DNA of 64,000 nt from Fuerstiella marisgermanici (GCF_001983935.1 NZ_CP017641.1:682001-746000), one strand, 5' to 3'; numbered from the stretch's first letter, positions 33,980-43,566 are shown. Notes: generated by a model not told the origin, from the letters alone. Numbers and translations: made by a program.

Positions 33980-34780
33980 CTATCTCACAATATCAGCCGA
34001 TGTCGACAGCATCTCATCGCCCGCCCGAATGGCTCGTGAGTTGATTTCGTAGGCTCGCTGAGCAGAGATCAGCGAGATTAGTTCTGTAACGACTTCTACA
34101 TTGGAATTTTCCAGGTAACCCTGGCGCAGCAGCCCGAAGCCTGCGTCGCTGGGGTTGCCAACCACGGCCGCTCCGGATGCTGGTGTTTCAGCAAACAGGT
34201 TCGAACCTTCGCTGGACAGGCCAGCGGCGTTTAGGAAAGTGACCACCTGAATTTGTCCGAGCGACACTGGTGTTCCGGAACTGTTGCTCGATACGCCTTC
34301 GACGCTGCCATCACTGCCGATGCTGATCTTGCTGATGTCAGTTCCCTGAGTAATCGTGATCGCCGGGTTTAGTACCAGACCATCCGGGTTGACCAGGTTT
34401 CCGCTGTTCGCATCGACCTTAAAGTTACCGGCACGCGAATAGCGAAATTCGCCGTTGGGATGCAGCAGTTGGAAGAAGCCGTCTCCCTCGATTGAAACAT
34501 CCAGCGAGTTGCCCGTTTGTTCGAGGGCTCCCTGCGTGAAGTGCTTCGTCGTTGATACCGCTCGCACACCGTTACCGATTTGCAGTCCGGTTGGTGACAC
34601 TTGCTGATTGGTGACGGCTGTTCCGGGCTGACGCATCGTGTTGTAGACCAGATCAGCAAAGTCCAGGTGACTTTTACGGAAACCGGTAGTGTTCACGTTC
34701 GCCAGGTTATTCGCCGTGTTATCAATCATCAGCTCCTGAGCCTTCATGCCCGTGGCGCTGGTGTAGAGAGCTCGTAACAT
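33980..34780 (-). CDS. flgG: Flagellar distal rod protein FlgG
   Basis: 266 residues, standard length. Starts MLRALYTSATGMKAQELMIDNTANNLANVNTTGFRKSHLDFADLVY and ends VEVVTELISLISAQRAYEINSRAIRAGDEMLSTSADI, the paired terminal helices of rod proteins. The FlgG-specific central region includes ALEQTGNSLDVSIEGDGFFQLLHPNGEFRYSRAGNF. Forms the distal rod. Confidence 0.96.
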   Translation of the reverse strand: MLRALYTSATGMKAQELMIDNTANNLANVNTTGFRKSHLDFADLVYNTMRQPGTAVTNQQVSPTGLQIGNGVRAVSTTKHFTQGALEQTGNSLDVSIEGDGFFQLLHPNGEFRYSRAGNFKVDANSGNLVNPDGLVLNPAITITQGTDISKISIGSDGSVEGVSSNSSGTPVSLGQIQVVTFLNAAGLSSEGSNLFAETPASGAAVVGNPSDAGFGLLRQGYLENSNVEVVTELISLISAQRAYEINSRAIRAGDEMLSTSADIVR

Positions 34781-34820
34781 TCTGAGTTACTTTCGTTGTG
34801 AACGAGTTTCAGGTTTTAGA

Positions 34821-35570
34821 TTAGTTTCCGTTGATGCGTCGGCCGACGGCGTCGTCGATTGTCTTCAACGCTTTCTGAGACATTTCATACTGCCGCGATG
34901 CCACAAGAATATTCACGAGCTCGTCCATTTGAGCCACGTTTGCGGATTCGGCAAATCCTTGTAGCACACTGCCTTCAGCCTCCTGCACGTCGGCGTTCGG
35001 CCCGGCTTTGAACAGCGACGCACCGGTCGCGATCAGTTGTTCGGGGTTGGAAACTTCAACAAACTGAAGCTGACCAAATTCGACGCCATTCGCAGACAGT
35101 CGACCGTCTCGGGAAATGGAGATCGCTTCGGCGGACGTGTTGGGTGGAATCCGGATTGGCGCGTTTCCACCAGACACCGTCAGGCCGTCGATGGTGACCA
35201 ACTGGCCATCGGGGTGAGCCTGAAACGAACCGTTGCGTGTATACATGGGCCCGTCCGGACCATCGACCACGAAGAAGCCGTCTGATTCGATGGCGACGTC
35301 TAACGAACGGCCGGATGCCTTTAAGGGGCCGTGCGTGAAATCGATGGCAATTTTGCGAGTTTGCAGACCATCAGCCGCACGTTCAGGCCGCTCCATAACG
35401 GTCGCCTGGCCGTTGCGTTGAGCTTCCAGAACAGTACCGAAAGTTGTTTGGTGCAGCACCCGCCGCCGAAACCCTGGCTGGTGCGCATGCGCAAGGTTTT
35501 CTGCCGATGTTTCGTGTCGAGTTGCCGCCGCGTCCATGCCGGTCGCGGCGCTATATAGTCCGGAAATCAT
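34821..35570 (-). CDS. flgF: Flagellar proximal rod protein FlgF
   Basis: 249 residues from the ATG at 35570 (MISGLYSAATGMDAAATRHETSAENLAHAHQPGFRRR), which has a G-rich sequence just upstream; a frame open back to 35807 adds an unconserved leader. Central block GPLKASGRSLDVAIESDGFFVVDGPDGPMYTRNGSFQ, C-terminal helix MDELVNILVASRQYEMSQKALKTIDDAVG. Its motif set is FlgF/FlgG-like; position before flgG supports FlgF. First gene of the flgF-G-A-H-I-J-N-K-L operon. Confidence 0.88.
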   Translation of the reverse strand: MISGLYSAATGMDAAATRHETSAENLAHAHQPGFRRRVLHQTTFGTVLEAQRNGQATVMERPERAADGLQTRKIAIDFTHGPLKASGRSLDVAIESDGFFVVDGPDGPMYTRNGSFQAHPDGQLVTIDGLTVSGGNAPIRIPPNTSAEAISISRDGRLSANGVEFGQLQFVEVSNPEQLIATGASLFKAGPNADVQEAEGSVLQGFAESANVAQMDELVNILVASRQYEMSQKALKTIDDAVGRRINGN

Positions 35571-35914
35571 GACAAGCCCCCCTGCTGTCTGTACCAGTTC
35601 TTCGGAATTTGAGGGCGTCGACAATGTCTGGAAGATGGCTGCAATCGGCGTGTTACACGTTATTACCCAGTCTGAGCGAGCCGGTTGACCAGGCAGGAAA
35701 AACGCCGCTGCGACGAGTGACGGGCGGCTTCCGTGAGTGGTCTGCGCGTTCCTGCAGGGCGACTGAAGTCGAGCAAGTCGCGTTGCCGGCATCGCGGTCG
35801 CATTCATGAATGAATTTCGCAGTGACCGGCATTTTTTTCAGAAACCTGTACGAAAACCGTCGGCCGCTCGCACTAAACAAGATGGCACCGCACCATTTTG
35901 TAAAGAGTCATCTC
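35571..35914. other. Divergent promoter region between flgF and the anti-sigma-like gene
   Basis: 344 bp separate the two start codons. Neither a sigma-54 nor a sigma-28 type pair was convincing on the flgF side by eye, and no T-rich terminator is present. A run of seven T occurs near 35830. Confidence 0.4.
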
Positions 35915-38125
35915 ATGAAACTCACACTTCGAACACTTTTGGCCTACCTCGACGATCGGCTGTCTCCGGGGAACGCTCGCGAATTGGGGCAGAAACTGGC
36001 GACCAGCCCCTTTGCGACGGAGCTTGCCGACCGCATTAAGAGCGTCGTTCGCCGCCGTCGTTTGGCCAGTGAATCTGCCGAACACAAAACGATCGACGGG
36101 AACCTCATTGCTGAGTATCTGGACGATCAGCTCACGCCGGAACTGGTCGCGTTGATTGAGAAGGAGATTCTTTCGTCTGATCATTCGCTGGCCGAAGTTG
36201 CGGCGACGCATCAGATTCTGGGCCTGCTAAGCGACCCGGTGGAAATTTCTGCCGATTTGAAGACTCGGCTGCACAAACTGGATCCCAGTGTCGTCAAGGA
36301 AGCGACCGACGATGGTGCTGCCGCCTCCACGGTTCAGCCCGCCAAGGCTGGCGAATGGACGCCGCTGCAGAAGCAAAACGAATCTCAGAAACGTTCGCCG
36401 ATGCTGTTGCTGGCCGTGATGGTGCTGGGCTGGCTGGGTTTGCTGGCAACAGATTCGAATCTGTTTCGCAGTGACGACGATAGAACTGTCGCGACAAACG
36501 TGCCAGCAGACGGTAATGAACCGGCATTGGCGCAGTTCGACGATGGTGCCGATCCTCCGCAGGTTGCAGCCCCCGAAACACAACCAGCGGCGGGCGACGC
36601 TGCGGTCGCTCAAACAGACGCGACACCTAGAAACGCAGCGCAGCCGACGAGTCCTCAACCAACGACCGTGCCGAATGGTGGCGCGGCTGCGACTAATGCT
36701 GAACCGGGCCGCACACCCACTCCGGCTGGTGCGGACATGGCCGCTACAACTCAGCCCGCGACGAATCCAGCGGCTGTGCCTGCGACCGATTCCACTGCGC
36801 CAGACAAGCCGATGGAGCCAGCGCCTGCAGCGGATTCTTCAACAGCAACTGGCGATGCTTCGGTTGCCAGTGCGGCGGACGGTGCTCCAGTAGCGACCCC
36901 CACGCCGCCCGCGGCACCGGTGGCTCGATTCGAATTGATTGACAACAACGGCATGGTGGCTTTGCGAGAACCCAAACAGGCTGCGTGGGCGTGGGCATCG
37001 AGTCTAGGTATATCGCCCACAGGCAGTTGGTCGAAGCCGCTGAGCGAAACATTTGCCACCATCGCGGAACCGTTTACGGCGCGCGTTGTCGCTCCAAATT
37101 CCGGCTGGTCGGCTCAACTCTTGGGGCCGGCCGTGTTTCAAGCGGTGACCGAACCAGCAGCGGCCTTGCGAGTTGTTGAAGGCCGCCTCTTGTTGCGACG
37201 TTCCGCCAAGGAAGGGGCCGCCGATTTTCGATTGGTGACCGGACGGCGAGCTTTGAATGTTTCGATCCCGGATGAGGGTGACGTTGTGGGCCTGGAGGTC
37301 ACAATTTTGCCAGCTAGCAATTTGACTGTTGAACCCGATGCAGAAGAAAGTACGCCCTTGTTTCCGACGGAAAATAATCGCGTTATCCGAATTGCGGCCG
37401 CCGACGGCGACGTGCAGGTTTCAGTTGACGGCAACGACACGCCCATCACGATTCCTCGCGGGTCGGAATGGATCTGGAACACAACATCAGACGTCGTTAC
37501 CGCTGGTGCGGTGACTGTTAATTCAGCAATTCCAGCATGGCTATTTGCCGCTCGCAATCCCCCGATCGAAATGCAGGCCACGCTAATTGCAGAAACTGTC
37601 GCCGCCTATCCGAAGTCGGAATCCGTAACAGGGGCAGCGATGGCTTTGACGACCAACAAAAACCCACAGATTGCGGACTATGGTGTGCGGCAGTTGACGC
37701 TTCTCCGCAGCGTGAACGACCTTATCACAGTCATGCTGCAAACCAACGACGACCCGACTCGCCAATCCGCCATCGTCGGACTACATCAGCTGGTTCAACA
37801 AAGGCCGGCAGACATGCAGCGGATTCGAGACGCGTTGGCCATGCGGCTACCCGAAATGGAACTCGACAATGCCATGACAATGCTGCAGGGCATGAGTCGA
37901 TCGGACGGGCAGGATCCTCGTACCAGCGAGTTTCTTGTATCGATGCTGGAACACAACCGAGCGGCGCTGCGGGCAATGGCGATTTTCAATCTGGAACGCC
38001 TGACCGGTGAACGTCGTGGCTTCTTTGTCAGCGACGACACGGGGCGCCGAGATGCTGCCGTTCGCCGTTGGAAGCGAGACCTGGCGAAGAACGACGGCCG
38101 TTTGATCCCGGCGTCGGCGGAATGA
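35915..38125 (+). CDS. Large single-pass membrane protein with anti-sigma-like N-terminus
   Basis: 736 residues from the ATG at 35915. The N-terminal cytosolic part contains two repeats: LLAYLDDRLSP (8-18) and IAEYLDDQLTP (65-75), each followed by a helix, reminiscent of the short helical modules of zinc-less anti-sigma factors. One membrane helix lies at about 163-180 (MLLLAVMVLGWLGLLATD). Then a 150-residue Pro/Ala/Thr-rich spacer and a 350-residue extracytoplasmic domain with no recognised family; the end has an armadillo/HEAT-like feel (AIVGLHQLVQQRPADMQRIRDALA). Role unknown; signalling across the membrane is inference. Confidence 0.7.
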   Translation: MKLTLRTLLAYLDDRLSPGNARELGQKLATSPFATELADRIKSVVRRRRLASESAEHKTIDGNLIAEYLDDQLTPELVALIEKEILSSDHSLAEVAATHQILGLLSDPVEISADLKTRLHKLDPSVVKEATDDGAAASTVQPAKAGEWTPLQKQNESQKRSPMLLLAVMVLGWLGLLATDSNLFRSDDDRTVATNVPADGNEPALAQFDDGADPPQVAAPETQPAAGDAAVAQTDATPRNAAQPTSPQPTTVPNGGAAATNAEPGRTPTPAGADMAATTQPATNPAAVPATDSTAPDKPMEPAPAADSSTATGDASVASAADGAPVATPTPPAAPVARFELIDNNGMVALREPKQAAWAWASSLGISPTGSWSKPLSETFATIAEPFTARVVAPNSGWSAQLLGPAVFQAVTEPAAALRVVEGRLLLRRSAKEGAADFRLVTGRRALNVSIPDEGDVVGLEVTILPASNLTVEPDAEESTPLFPTENNRVIRIAAADGDVQVSVDGNDTPITIPRGSEWIWNTTSDVVTAGAVTVNSAIPAWLFAARNPPIEMQATLIAETVAAYPKSESVTGAAMALTTNKNPQIADYGVRQLTLLRSVNDLITVMLQTNDDPTRQSAIVGLHQLVQQRPADMQRIRDALAMRLPEMELDNAMTMLQGMSRSDGQDPRTSEFLVSMLEHNRAALRAMAIFNLERLTGERRGFFVSDDTGRRDAAVRRWKRDLAKNDGRLIPASAE

Positions 38126-38201
38126 CCGAATGCGGCGGGATACCTGGGAGCGTGTTGCACACGCCCAAGTACCCTTCCGTTTGGCTTCACTTCTTAAACG
38201 A

Positions 38202-39536
38202 CTACCCGATATCCAGCGGTCCGGTGCTGTCGCCGAGTTCTTTGATGTTTGCGCCGACTCGTTCCGCCATAGAAAGAAACAGATTGTTCAAAGGCGTTTC
38301 TTTCGGGTAGTGCAGAACTCGGCCGGACTTAATTGTGCCGCCGCCTTTGCCCGCGACAAGGATTGGCAGGTCGTCATGCGAATGCCGCATCCCGTCTGAG
38401 ATTGCACTGCCGTACAGAATCATGCTGTTGTCCAGCAAATTGCCATCGCCTTCCTTCACTGCCTTCATCCGCGACAGGAATGCCGCAAACTGTTCTGTCA
38501 GATAACGGTCGATTTTTGCGATCTGAGCGATCTTGTCTTTGTCGCCGCGGTGGTGCGACAGTTCGTGGTGCCCATTCTTGACGTCAACATCACGATAGCT
38601 GCGGTTGCAACCGGCATCGCCCACCATGAAGGTTGTGATACGAGTTGAATCGGTTTGGAAGGCCAGCAGCATGATGTCGTACATCAATCGCAGATGCTCC
38701 TTCAATTCTGACGGCACGCCTTCTGGCAGCTGCATCTCAGGAATTTCCTTTGGTCGCAGATGATTGGCTCGATCAATTCGCTGTTCGATCTCTCGCACGC
38801 TGGTGAAGTACTCGTCCAGTTTGTGCCGGTCGGTTCCGCCCAGCTTCTGCTGCAAACGTGCCGCGTCGTCGGCGACGAAGTCCAGAATACTTTTGCGAAA
38901 CTTGTTGCGGCGTTCCTGAGTCGCCGCACCTTCGGGAGTGCCAAACAGGCGTTCGAAGGCCAGGCGAGGATTCACTTCCTTCGCATTCGGCGTGTTGGGT
39001 GACTTCCAGCTGATGTTGGTGGAGTACGCACAGCTGTAACCCGAATCGCAACTTCCGGCATTGCGGCCTCGTTCGATCCCGAGTTCCAGCGATGGCAGTC
39101 GAGTCTTATCGCCGATCAGTTTGGCGGCCGCCTGGTCGATGGAGACACCAACCTCAATGTCGGCACCGGCCGTTTTGCGTGGCTGAGCTCCCGTCAAAAA
39201 CGCGCTGGCGTTGCGGGCGTGATCGCCTCCGCCGTCCCCGTTGGCTCGCGCGTGATTTTGGGTCAGCCCGGTCAACAGCAGAAGATCCTGCTGGTGCGGT
39301 TGCAGCGACTCCATGGTATCGTTCAGTTTGAAGTCGCTGCCTTCGCCCTCCGGCTTCCAACGATCCATAATCGCGCCGTTGGGAAAAAAGACGAATGCCA
39401 TGCGACTTGGCGCAGTTGCAGCATTGGCTGCTGCGGCAGCCGCTGCTGTCTGCGGCCGCATAATGTCCAGCAGCGGAAGAGAAACGGCGGCTCCGGCACC
39501 GCGGAGAACGGTGCGTCGATTAAGTGAGGTATTCAT
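38202..39536 (-). CDS. DUF1552 domain protein, Tat-exported
   Basis: 444 residues. The N-terminus NRRTVLRGAGAAVSLPLLD is a twin-arginine signal. DUF1552 is identified by MAFVFFPNGAIMDRWKPEG, LLLTGLTQNHA, AFLTGAQPRKT, SIDQAAAKLIG, LELGIE, RNKFRKSILDFVADDA and the closing DLPILVAGKGGGTIKSGRVLHY. It sits 4 bp after the DUF1592 gene. In planctomycetes the two families are nearly always paired; their joint biochemical role is not established, and a secreted enzyme/carrier complex is the usual guess. Confidence 0.92.
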   Translation of the reverse strand: MNTSLNRRTVLRGAGAAVSLPLLDIMRPQTAAAAAAANAATAPSRMAFVFFPNGAIMDRWKPEGEGSDFKLNDTMESLQPHQQDLLLLTGLTQNHARANGDGGGDHARNASAFLTGAQPRKTAGADIEVGVSIDQAAAKLIGDKTRLPSLELGIERGRNAGSCDSGYSCAYSTNISWKSPNTPNAKEVNPRLAFERLFGTPEGAATQERRNKFRKSILDFVADDAARLQQKLGGTDRHKLDEYFTSVREIEQRIDRANHLRPKEIPEMQLPEGVPSELKEHLRLMYDIMLLAFQTDSTRITTFMVGDAGCNRSYRDVDVKNGHHELSHHRGDKDKIAQIAKIDRYLTEQFAAFLSRMKAVKEGDGNLLDNSMILYGSAISDGMRHSHDDLPILVAGKGGGTIKSGRVLHYPKETPLNNLFLSMAERVGANIKELGDSTGPLDIG

Positions 39537-39540
39537 GGTG

Positions 39541-42000
39541 TTAGCCTTTCGTTGCAGTATCTAAGCCACTTCGTTTTAGAAACGAATCGGACAATACGAG
39601 ACTTTCAATCAATGCGGAAAAACGATTTCCATTCGCAGCCATGTCGGCCACGCAATCTTCAATGACGCATTTGTCGTAAAATTCTGTGCCACGCCCGAGA
39701 GCGTAGACGAGTAGTTTTTCGGCCAGTGTGCGAAAGAACTTCTCACGACGTTTCTGAATGATGGCAATCAGTTCGATCGGGCCGTTAAAGGATTCGCCGG
39801 ACGGCAGTTGCCCGGATGCGTCAACCGTGTGGTCACCGTCTTTGTCTCGCCAGCGACCAATTGCGTCAAAGTTCTCCAGCCCGAAACCCAGTGGGTCCAT
39901 TACGACGTGGCAAGACGCACAACCGGGATCTTCTCGATGCTTCGCGAGCTGCTCTCGCAACGTCGCATTCGGAGCCGCCTCTGCGGTCGCCTCCAGCTCC
40001 GGCACATTCGGCGGTGGCGGTGGTGGAGCTTCGCCCCACATGTTTTCCATAATCCACTTGCCTCGTTTGACCGGACTGGTGCGGCCGGGATTTGAGGTAA
40101 GCGTCAGAATGCTGGCATGAGTCAGCACGCCCGTCCGGTTGGTGCCTTTCAGTGAAATGCGTTCGAAACTGTCGCTCTTCACACCTTCGATTCCGTAATG
40201 ATCGGCCAGGCGTTTGTTCAGGAATGTGTAGTCTGCCGACAGCAGTTCTTCTACGCTGCGGTCTTCCTGCAGGATTGAACCGAACAGCAACTCTGTTTCA
40301 CGCCGCATGTCGTGTTTGAGTTTGCTGTCGAAATTCTTAAACACGTCGGGGTTTGGAGTGACGTCGTCGATGTTTCGCAGATTTAGCCATTGGGCCGCGA
40401 AGTTTTGAACCAGAGCGTCTGCTTTGTCATCCTTCAACATCCGTCGAACCTGTTGGCGGAGCGTGTCAGCAGTAGTGAGTTTCTTTTGACGGGCAAGCTC
40501 AAACAACTCGTCGTCAGGCATGCTGCTCCAGAGGAAATACGACAACCGACTGGCTACTTCAAAGTCGTTCAACGTTCGTTCGGGCGTTCCGGCGGGCGGG
40601 TCTTCTTCCAGACGGAACAGGAATTCGGGCGCCACCAGAATCGCTTGCAGACTAAGCGATAGCCCACCTTCGTATGTTTCTCCCAGATCAGCCACAGCGT
40701 GTTGCACCAGGCCGACGTAGCCACTGACTTCTGCATCTGTACACGGACGTCGGAATGCTCGGTCCAGCAATGGACGCAACACCTTTTCAGCCGCCTGTTT
40801 CACAGACACATCCGCACCAGGTTGGGCCACAACCAATCGTCGAAACGCGTCCGACCGAAAGGGAACCGCAGCGCCGATTGGTCCATGCAGCTCCATCTTC
40901 GCAACGGCAAAGTTTCGGTCCTGCTTGTTTTTCGGTTCGTACGCGTCGTTTAAGAATGCCGCCCCGATCTTCACCTGCTGCGAATCCAGTTTCAGGGGTT
41001 GTTTGAACACTTCGTCCTTTGCGTGTTCGATAACTTCGAACTCACGCTGTCGCTTTCCGTCGACGCTAAGGCCGAATTTTGCTTTTTCGTCACCCATCTG
41101 AGTGGCCTGAGCCGTGATGCGAAGTTCGTATTCGCCCGCCGCCGGAACTTCAAACGTTCCGAATATTTCGCCGCTGCTGGGCAGCCACAGCAGCGTGCCA
41201 GACGGCTTCCTGCCGTTTGACGTCGTCAGCTGATCCACACCAAGGGGAATCGTCTGCGGCTTTGAGTAATCCGTCGAATCAATGACGGCGTCAGCAACCT
41301 GTTCGGCCGCGTTCAGGTACTTTTCCATCAGCAGCGGCGGCAATGACAATACGTCTCCGTTGTTGTCGAATCCTTCGCCCACGTCGTCAGCCGGAAAGTC
41401 GTTGGCCGGTGTGATACTGACACCGAACAAATCACGAATCGTGTTGTTGTATTCGGACCGGTTCAGCCGCTGGACTGTCGGCCGACCGGGTTTGTAGACC
41501 AGGTCGCAATCAAAATTGAAGAGCTCGTCATGCAGTAGTTCGGAAACCTTCTGTCGTTCTTCGGCGGACGGCAGCGGATCGTGATCGGAAGGTGGCATCG
41601 CTCCGACACTGATCATCCGATACACGCGTTCCCACGTCTTTCGTTCGCTTAAGAACTGGTCAACGGATTTCAACTCGGACACCACAATTCCGGCGTCCTG
41701 CGATTCGAGCCCATGACAGTCGATGCAGTACGTTTTCAGAAACGGTTGAATCTTCTGGACCAGCTGCTGTTGCCGGTCGGCGACGGTTTGTTGGCCTGCC
41801 GCTGATTTGGTGTCAGCCGGTTCTGCCGCCTCTACTGAAAATCCCGTAGCGGTCACAGCGGCAATCGATACGGCAACGATCGCGAGCGCTCGTCCGCCTG
41901 CCTGGCAAAGTGTCCTCACGCATCGCTCAACATGGCGAGCGATTGCATGAAAGCGGTGAGCGCAAACTGGCAGCGCATAGTTTGGGGCGAAGCGAAACAT
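39541..42000 (-). CDS. DUF1587/DUF1592/DUF1588/DUF1585 planctomycete cytochrome-like protein
   Basis: 819 residues from the ATG at 42000, chosen because a hydrophobic export segment (ALAIVAVSIAAVTATGF) then lies near residue 40; the frame is open to 42171 but the extension looks non-coding. Domains in order: a haem-type C92-I-D-C95-H96 (PSCyt1-like), DUF1587 (VQRLNRSEYNNTIRDLFGV), DUF1595 (DRAFRRPCTDAEVSGY), DUF1592 (EVASRLSYFLWSSMPDDEL), DUF1588 with a second C-A-S-C-H (DPLGFGLENFDAIGRWR) and DUF1585 (EKLLVYALGRG). Paired with the DUF1552 gene. Confidence 0.92.
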   Translation of the reverse strand: MFRFAPNYALPVCAHRFHAIARHVERCVRTLCQAGGRALAIVAVSIAAVTATGFSVEAAEPADTKSAAGQQTVADRQQQLVQKIQPFLKTYCIDCHGLESQDAGIVVSELKSVDQFLSERKTWERVYRMISVGAMPPSDHDPLPSAEERQKVSELLHDELFNFDCDLVYKPGRPTVQRLNRSEYNNTIRDLFGVSITPANDFPADDVGEGFDNNGDVLSLPPLLMEKYLNAAEQVADAVIDSTDYSKPQTIPLGVDQLTTSNGRKPSGTLLWLPSSGEIFGTFEVPAAGEYELRITAQATQMGDEKAKFGLSVDGKRQREFEVIEHAKDEVFKQPLKLDSQQVKIGAAFLNDAYEPKNKQDRNFAVAKMELHGPIGAAVPFRSDAFRRLVVAQPGADVSVKQAAEKVLRPLLDRAFRRPCTDAEVSGYVGLVQHAVADLGETYEGGLSLSLQAILVAPEFLFRLEEDPPAGTPERTLNDFEVASRLSYFLWSSMPDDELFELARQKKLTTADTLRQQVRRMLKDDKADALVQNFAAQWLNLRNIDDVTPNPDVFKNFDSKLKHDMRRETELLFGSILQEDRSVEELLSADYTFLNKRLADHYGIEGVKSDSFERISLKGTNRTGVLTHASILTLTSNPGRTSPVKRGKWIMENMWGEAPPPPPPNVPELEATAEAAPNATLREQLAKHREDPGCASCHVVMDPLGFGLENFDAIGRWRDKDGDHTVDASGQLPSGESFNGPIELIAIIQKRREKFFRTLAEKLLVYALGRGTEFYDKCVIEDCVADMAANGNRFSALIESLVLSDSFLKRSGLDTATKG

Positions 42001-42421
42001 ACATGTGAGGCTATTGGGCCAGCCGGGTGGGATTGGATCGGTGGCCTGAAGGTGGGAAGCAGCCGTTGTCGCCAGCACAATCTGGCCGGTCTGCCATACG
42101 TCTAGTCTATCATCGCGCGGCACCGTCGTCCACATTTCGGATAAGAATGACGAAAGTCGACCAGCTCGCACGCGTGATGGTTGCAGCGGTCGACGTGGCT
42201 ACTCGGATTCTGAGAGGTGTCCAGTAGCTGAACTTGCGAGCAATTCCGGGGAAATCCCGAAGTGACGAGAAGGGCGGTTCAAGGCACCATGTGGCGAATT
42301 CAGGCGATTGTGGATGACTTTGAGGCCGCATTCTCCGCCATCAATCTTTGCCCCGTTTGACTGCTGTGACGCCACTACGAAGCTCGAAATACCGCCAGAA
42401 GACCCGCTTTGGGGTAGGGCG
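42001..42421. other. Intergenic stretch, no gene recognised
   Basis: Upstream of both the DUF1592 gene (minus) and the hydrolase operon (plus). Short open frames on both strands lack family features. A sigma-70-type promoter for the plus strand begins at 42422. Confidence 0.4.
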
Positions 42422-42450
42422 TTGACACCCTTTTTAGACAGGTGTAGATT
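42422..42450 (+). promoter_or_regulatory. Sigma-70-type promoter
   Basis: TTGACA at 42422-42427, a 17-base spacer, then TAGATT at 42445-42450. Perfect -35 and optimal spacing, four of six -10 positions. Transcription would start near 42457 and reach the small reading frame at 42540 and the hydrolase at 42763. Confidence 0.7.
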
Positions 42451-42539
42451 TCTCTGCCGCTGCTGCACGGAGAGGCTGTGAAAGCAGCGACCAGTATTCG
42501 ATCGTTCGCGGAAATGGCCGCGTGGCAGTATCAGACAGA

Positions 42540-42770
42540 ATGAATGCATTGCCGCGAAGCCGGAACGTTGTACGGGTGCTTGCGACAGCCGCTGTTCTGC
42601 TGATTGTGATGACCGTTTCGTCTGCGGTGATTGCTTCAGGTGACGACGTTCCAAAATCGAGTTTGTCTTACAACCCCCAGAAAGTTGCTTTCGCCAGCCA
42701 GTCCGATTCCGGTAATCTGCCCGGCACTGTTGGTAACTTTTTTATCACGGAAGTGTTTTGTCATGTTTAA
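42540..42770 (+). CDS. Small putative membrane/exported peptide upstream of hydrolase
   Basis: 76 residues from the ATG at 42540 (a GTG 18 bases upstream is an alternative). Basic N-terminus MNALPRSRNVVR, one hydrophobic segment VLATAAVLLIVMTVSSAVIAS, then a polar tail. It lies directly downstream of a good promoter and its stop overlaps the start of the hydrolase by 8 bp, which suggests translational coupling. No Shine-Dalgarno is evident and no family is recognised; it could instead be a non-coding leader. Confidence 0.45.
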   Translation: MNALPRSRNVVRVLATAAVLLIVMTVSSAVIASGDDVPKSSLSYNPQKVAFASQSDSGNLPGTVGNFFITEVFCHV

Positions 42771-43566
42771 TCGACTTCAGTCTCAGTCTTCGTTTCAGGA
42801 AGATCTGTCGTTTCTGATTCCGCCGAATCAGATCAACCAGATGCCGCTTGAGCTGCAGGAATTGTGCGAGCTATACAACGCCGACCATTGCAACGACGTG
42901 GACAAGGCTGATTCGGCCGCCACATCAGACTGGCCTGTGTCGCTGTTTGTGCCGACTCAGTACGAAGAAAATTACGCCTACCCACTGCTGATCTGGTTCC
43001 ACGACGATTTCAGCAGCGAAAACGAACTCGACCTCGTCATGAACGCCATTGGCGATCAGAACTACTGTGGACTGGCCATTCGCGGTAACAAGGCGTTGAA
43101 GGAACACGACACGTACGGTTGGAGTCGTGATTCGCTGGAGTTTGGCAAGGTGCCGTTAAAGCAGTTGGTAAACGTGACGGCTCGACGACTGCGACGAGCG
43201 TTCCACATCCACAGCGAACGCATTTTCGCGGCCGGTTGTGGCAGCGGAGCAGACGTCGCCCTGCAATTGTTCGCCGAATGCCCCGAATGGTTTGCTGGTG
43301 CGGTCGCCATCGATCCTGCCTGCCGTTCAGACTTGCATCTGGGCAATCCCGATGATCTACGCGGGAAGAACGTGCTGCAAACCGTGTCGCGAACCTCCAG
43401 CAACGAAACGCTGGCTAATAATTTGAATTCAGTCCGCCTGCTGCGGTCGACCGGCGTCGATATCGATGTCCGAGTGACTGAAGAGCCACTTGATCCATGC
43501 TGCAACGACGCCCGGTTTATCGACAACTGGTTGTTGTCAAAGCTGCGTTGCGAGACGTTTGTTTAG
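42763..43566 (+). CDS. Alpha/beta-hydrolase-fold esterase-like protein
   Basis: 267 residues from the ATG at 42763. The fold is visible in PLLIWFHDDFSSENELD (strand and oxyanion region), IRGNKALKEHDTYGWSRD, and the nucleophile-elbow-like FAAGCGSGADVALQLF. The expected nucleophile Ser is placed as G-C-G-S-G, which fits a phospholipase/carboxylesterase or PHB-depolymerase-like enzyme. A later His/Asp could come from VRVTEEPLDPCCND, not certain. No signal peptide. cmoB follows 12 bp later on the same strand. Confidence 0.7.
   Translation: MFNRLQSQSSFQEDLSFLIPPNQINQMPLELQELCELYNADHCNDVDKADSAATSDWPVSLFVPTQYEENYAYPLLIWFHDDFSSENELDLVMNAIGDQNYCGLAIRGNKALKEHDTYGWSRDSLEFGKVPLKQLVNVTARRLRRAFHIHSERIFAAGCGSGADVALQLFAECPEWFAGAVAIDPACRSDLHLGNPDDLRGKNVLQTVSRTSSNETLANNLNSVRLLRSTGVDIDVRVTEEPLDPCCNDARFIDNWLLSKLRCETFV

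Noticed and set aside
42199-42654. 151-codon minus-strand frame between DUF1592 gene and the hydrolase
   Set aside because: Runs across a strong plus-strand promoter and has no recognisable domain or ribosome site.
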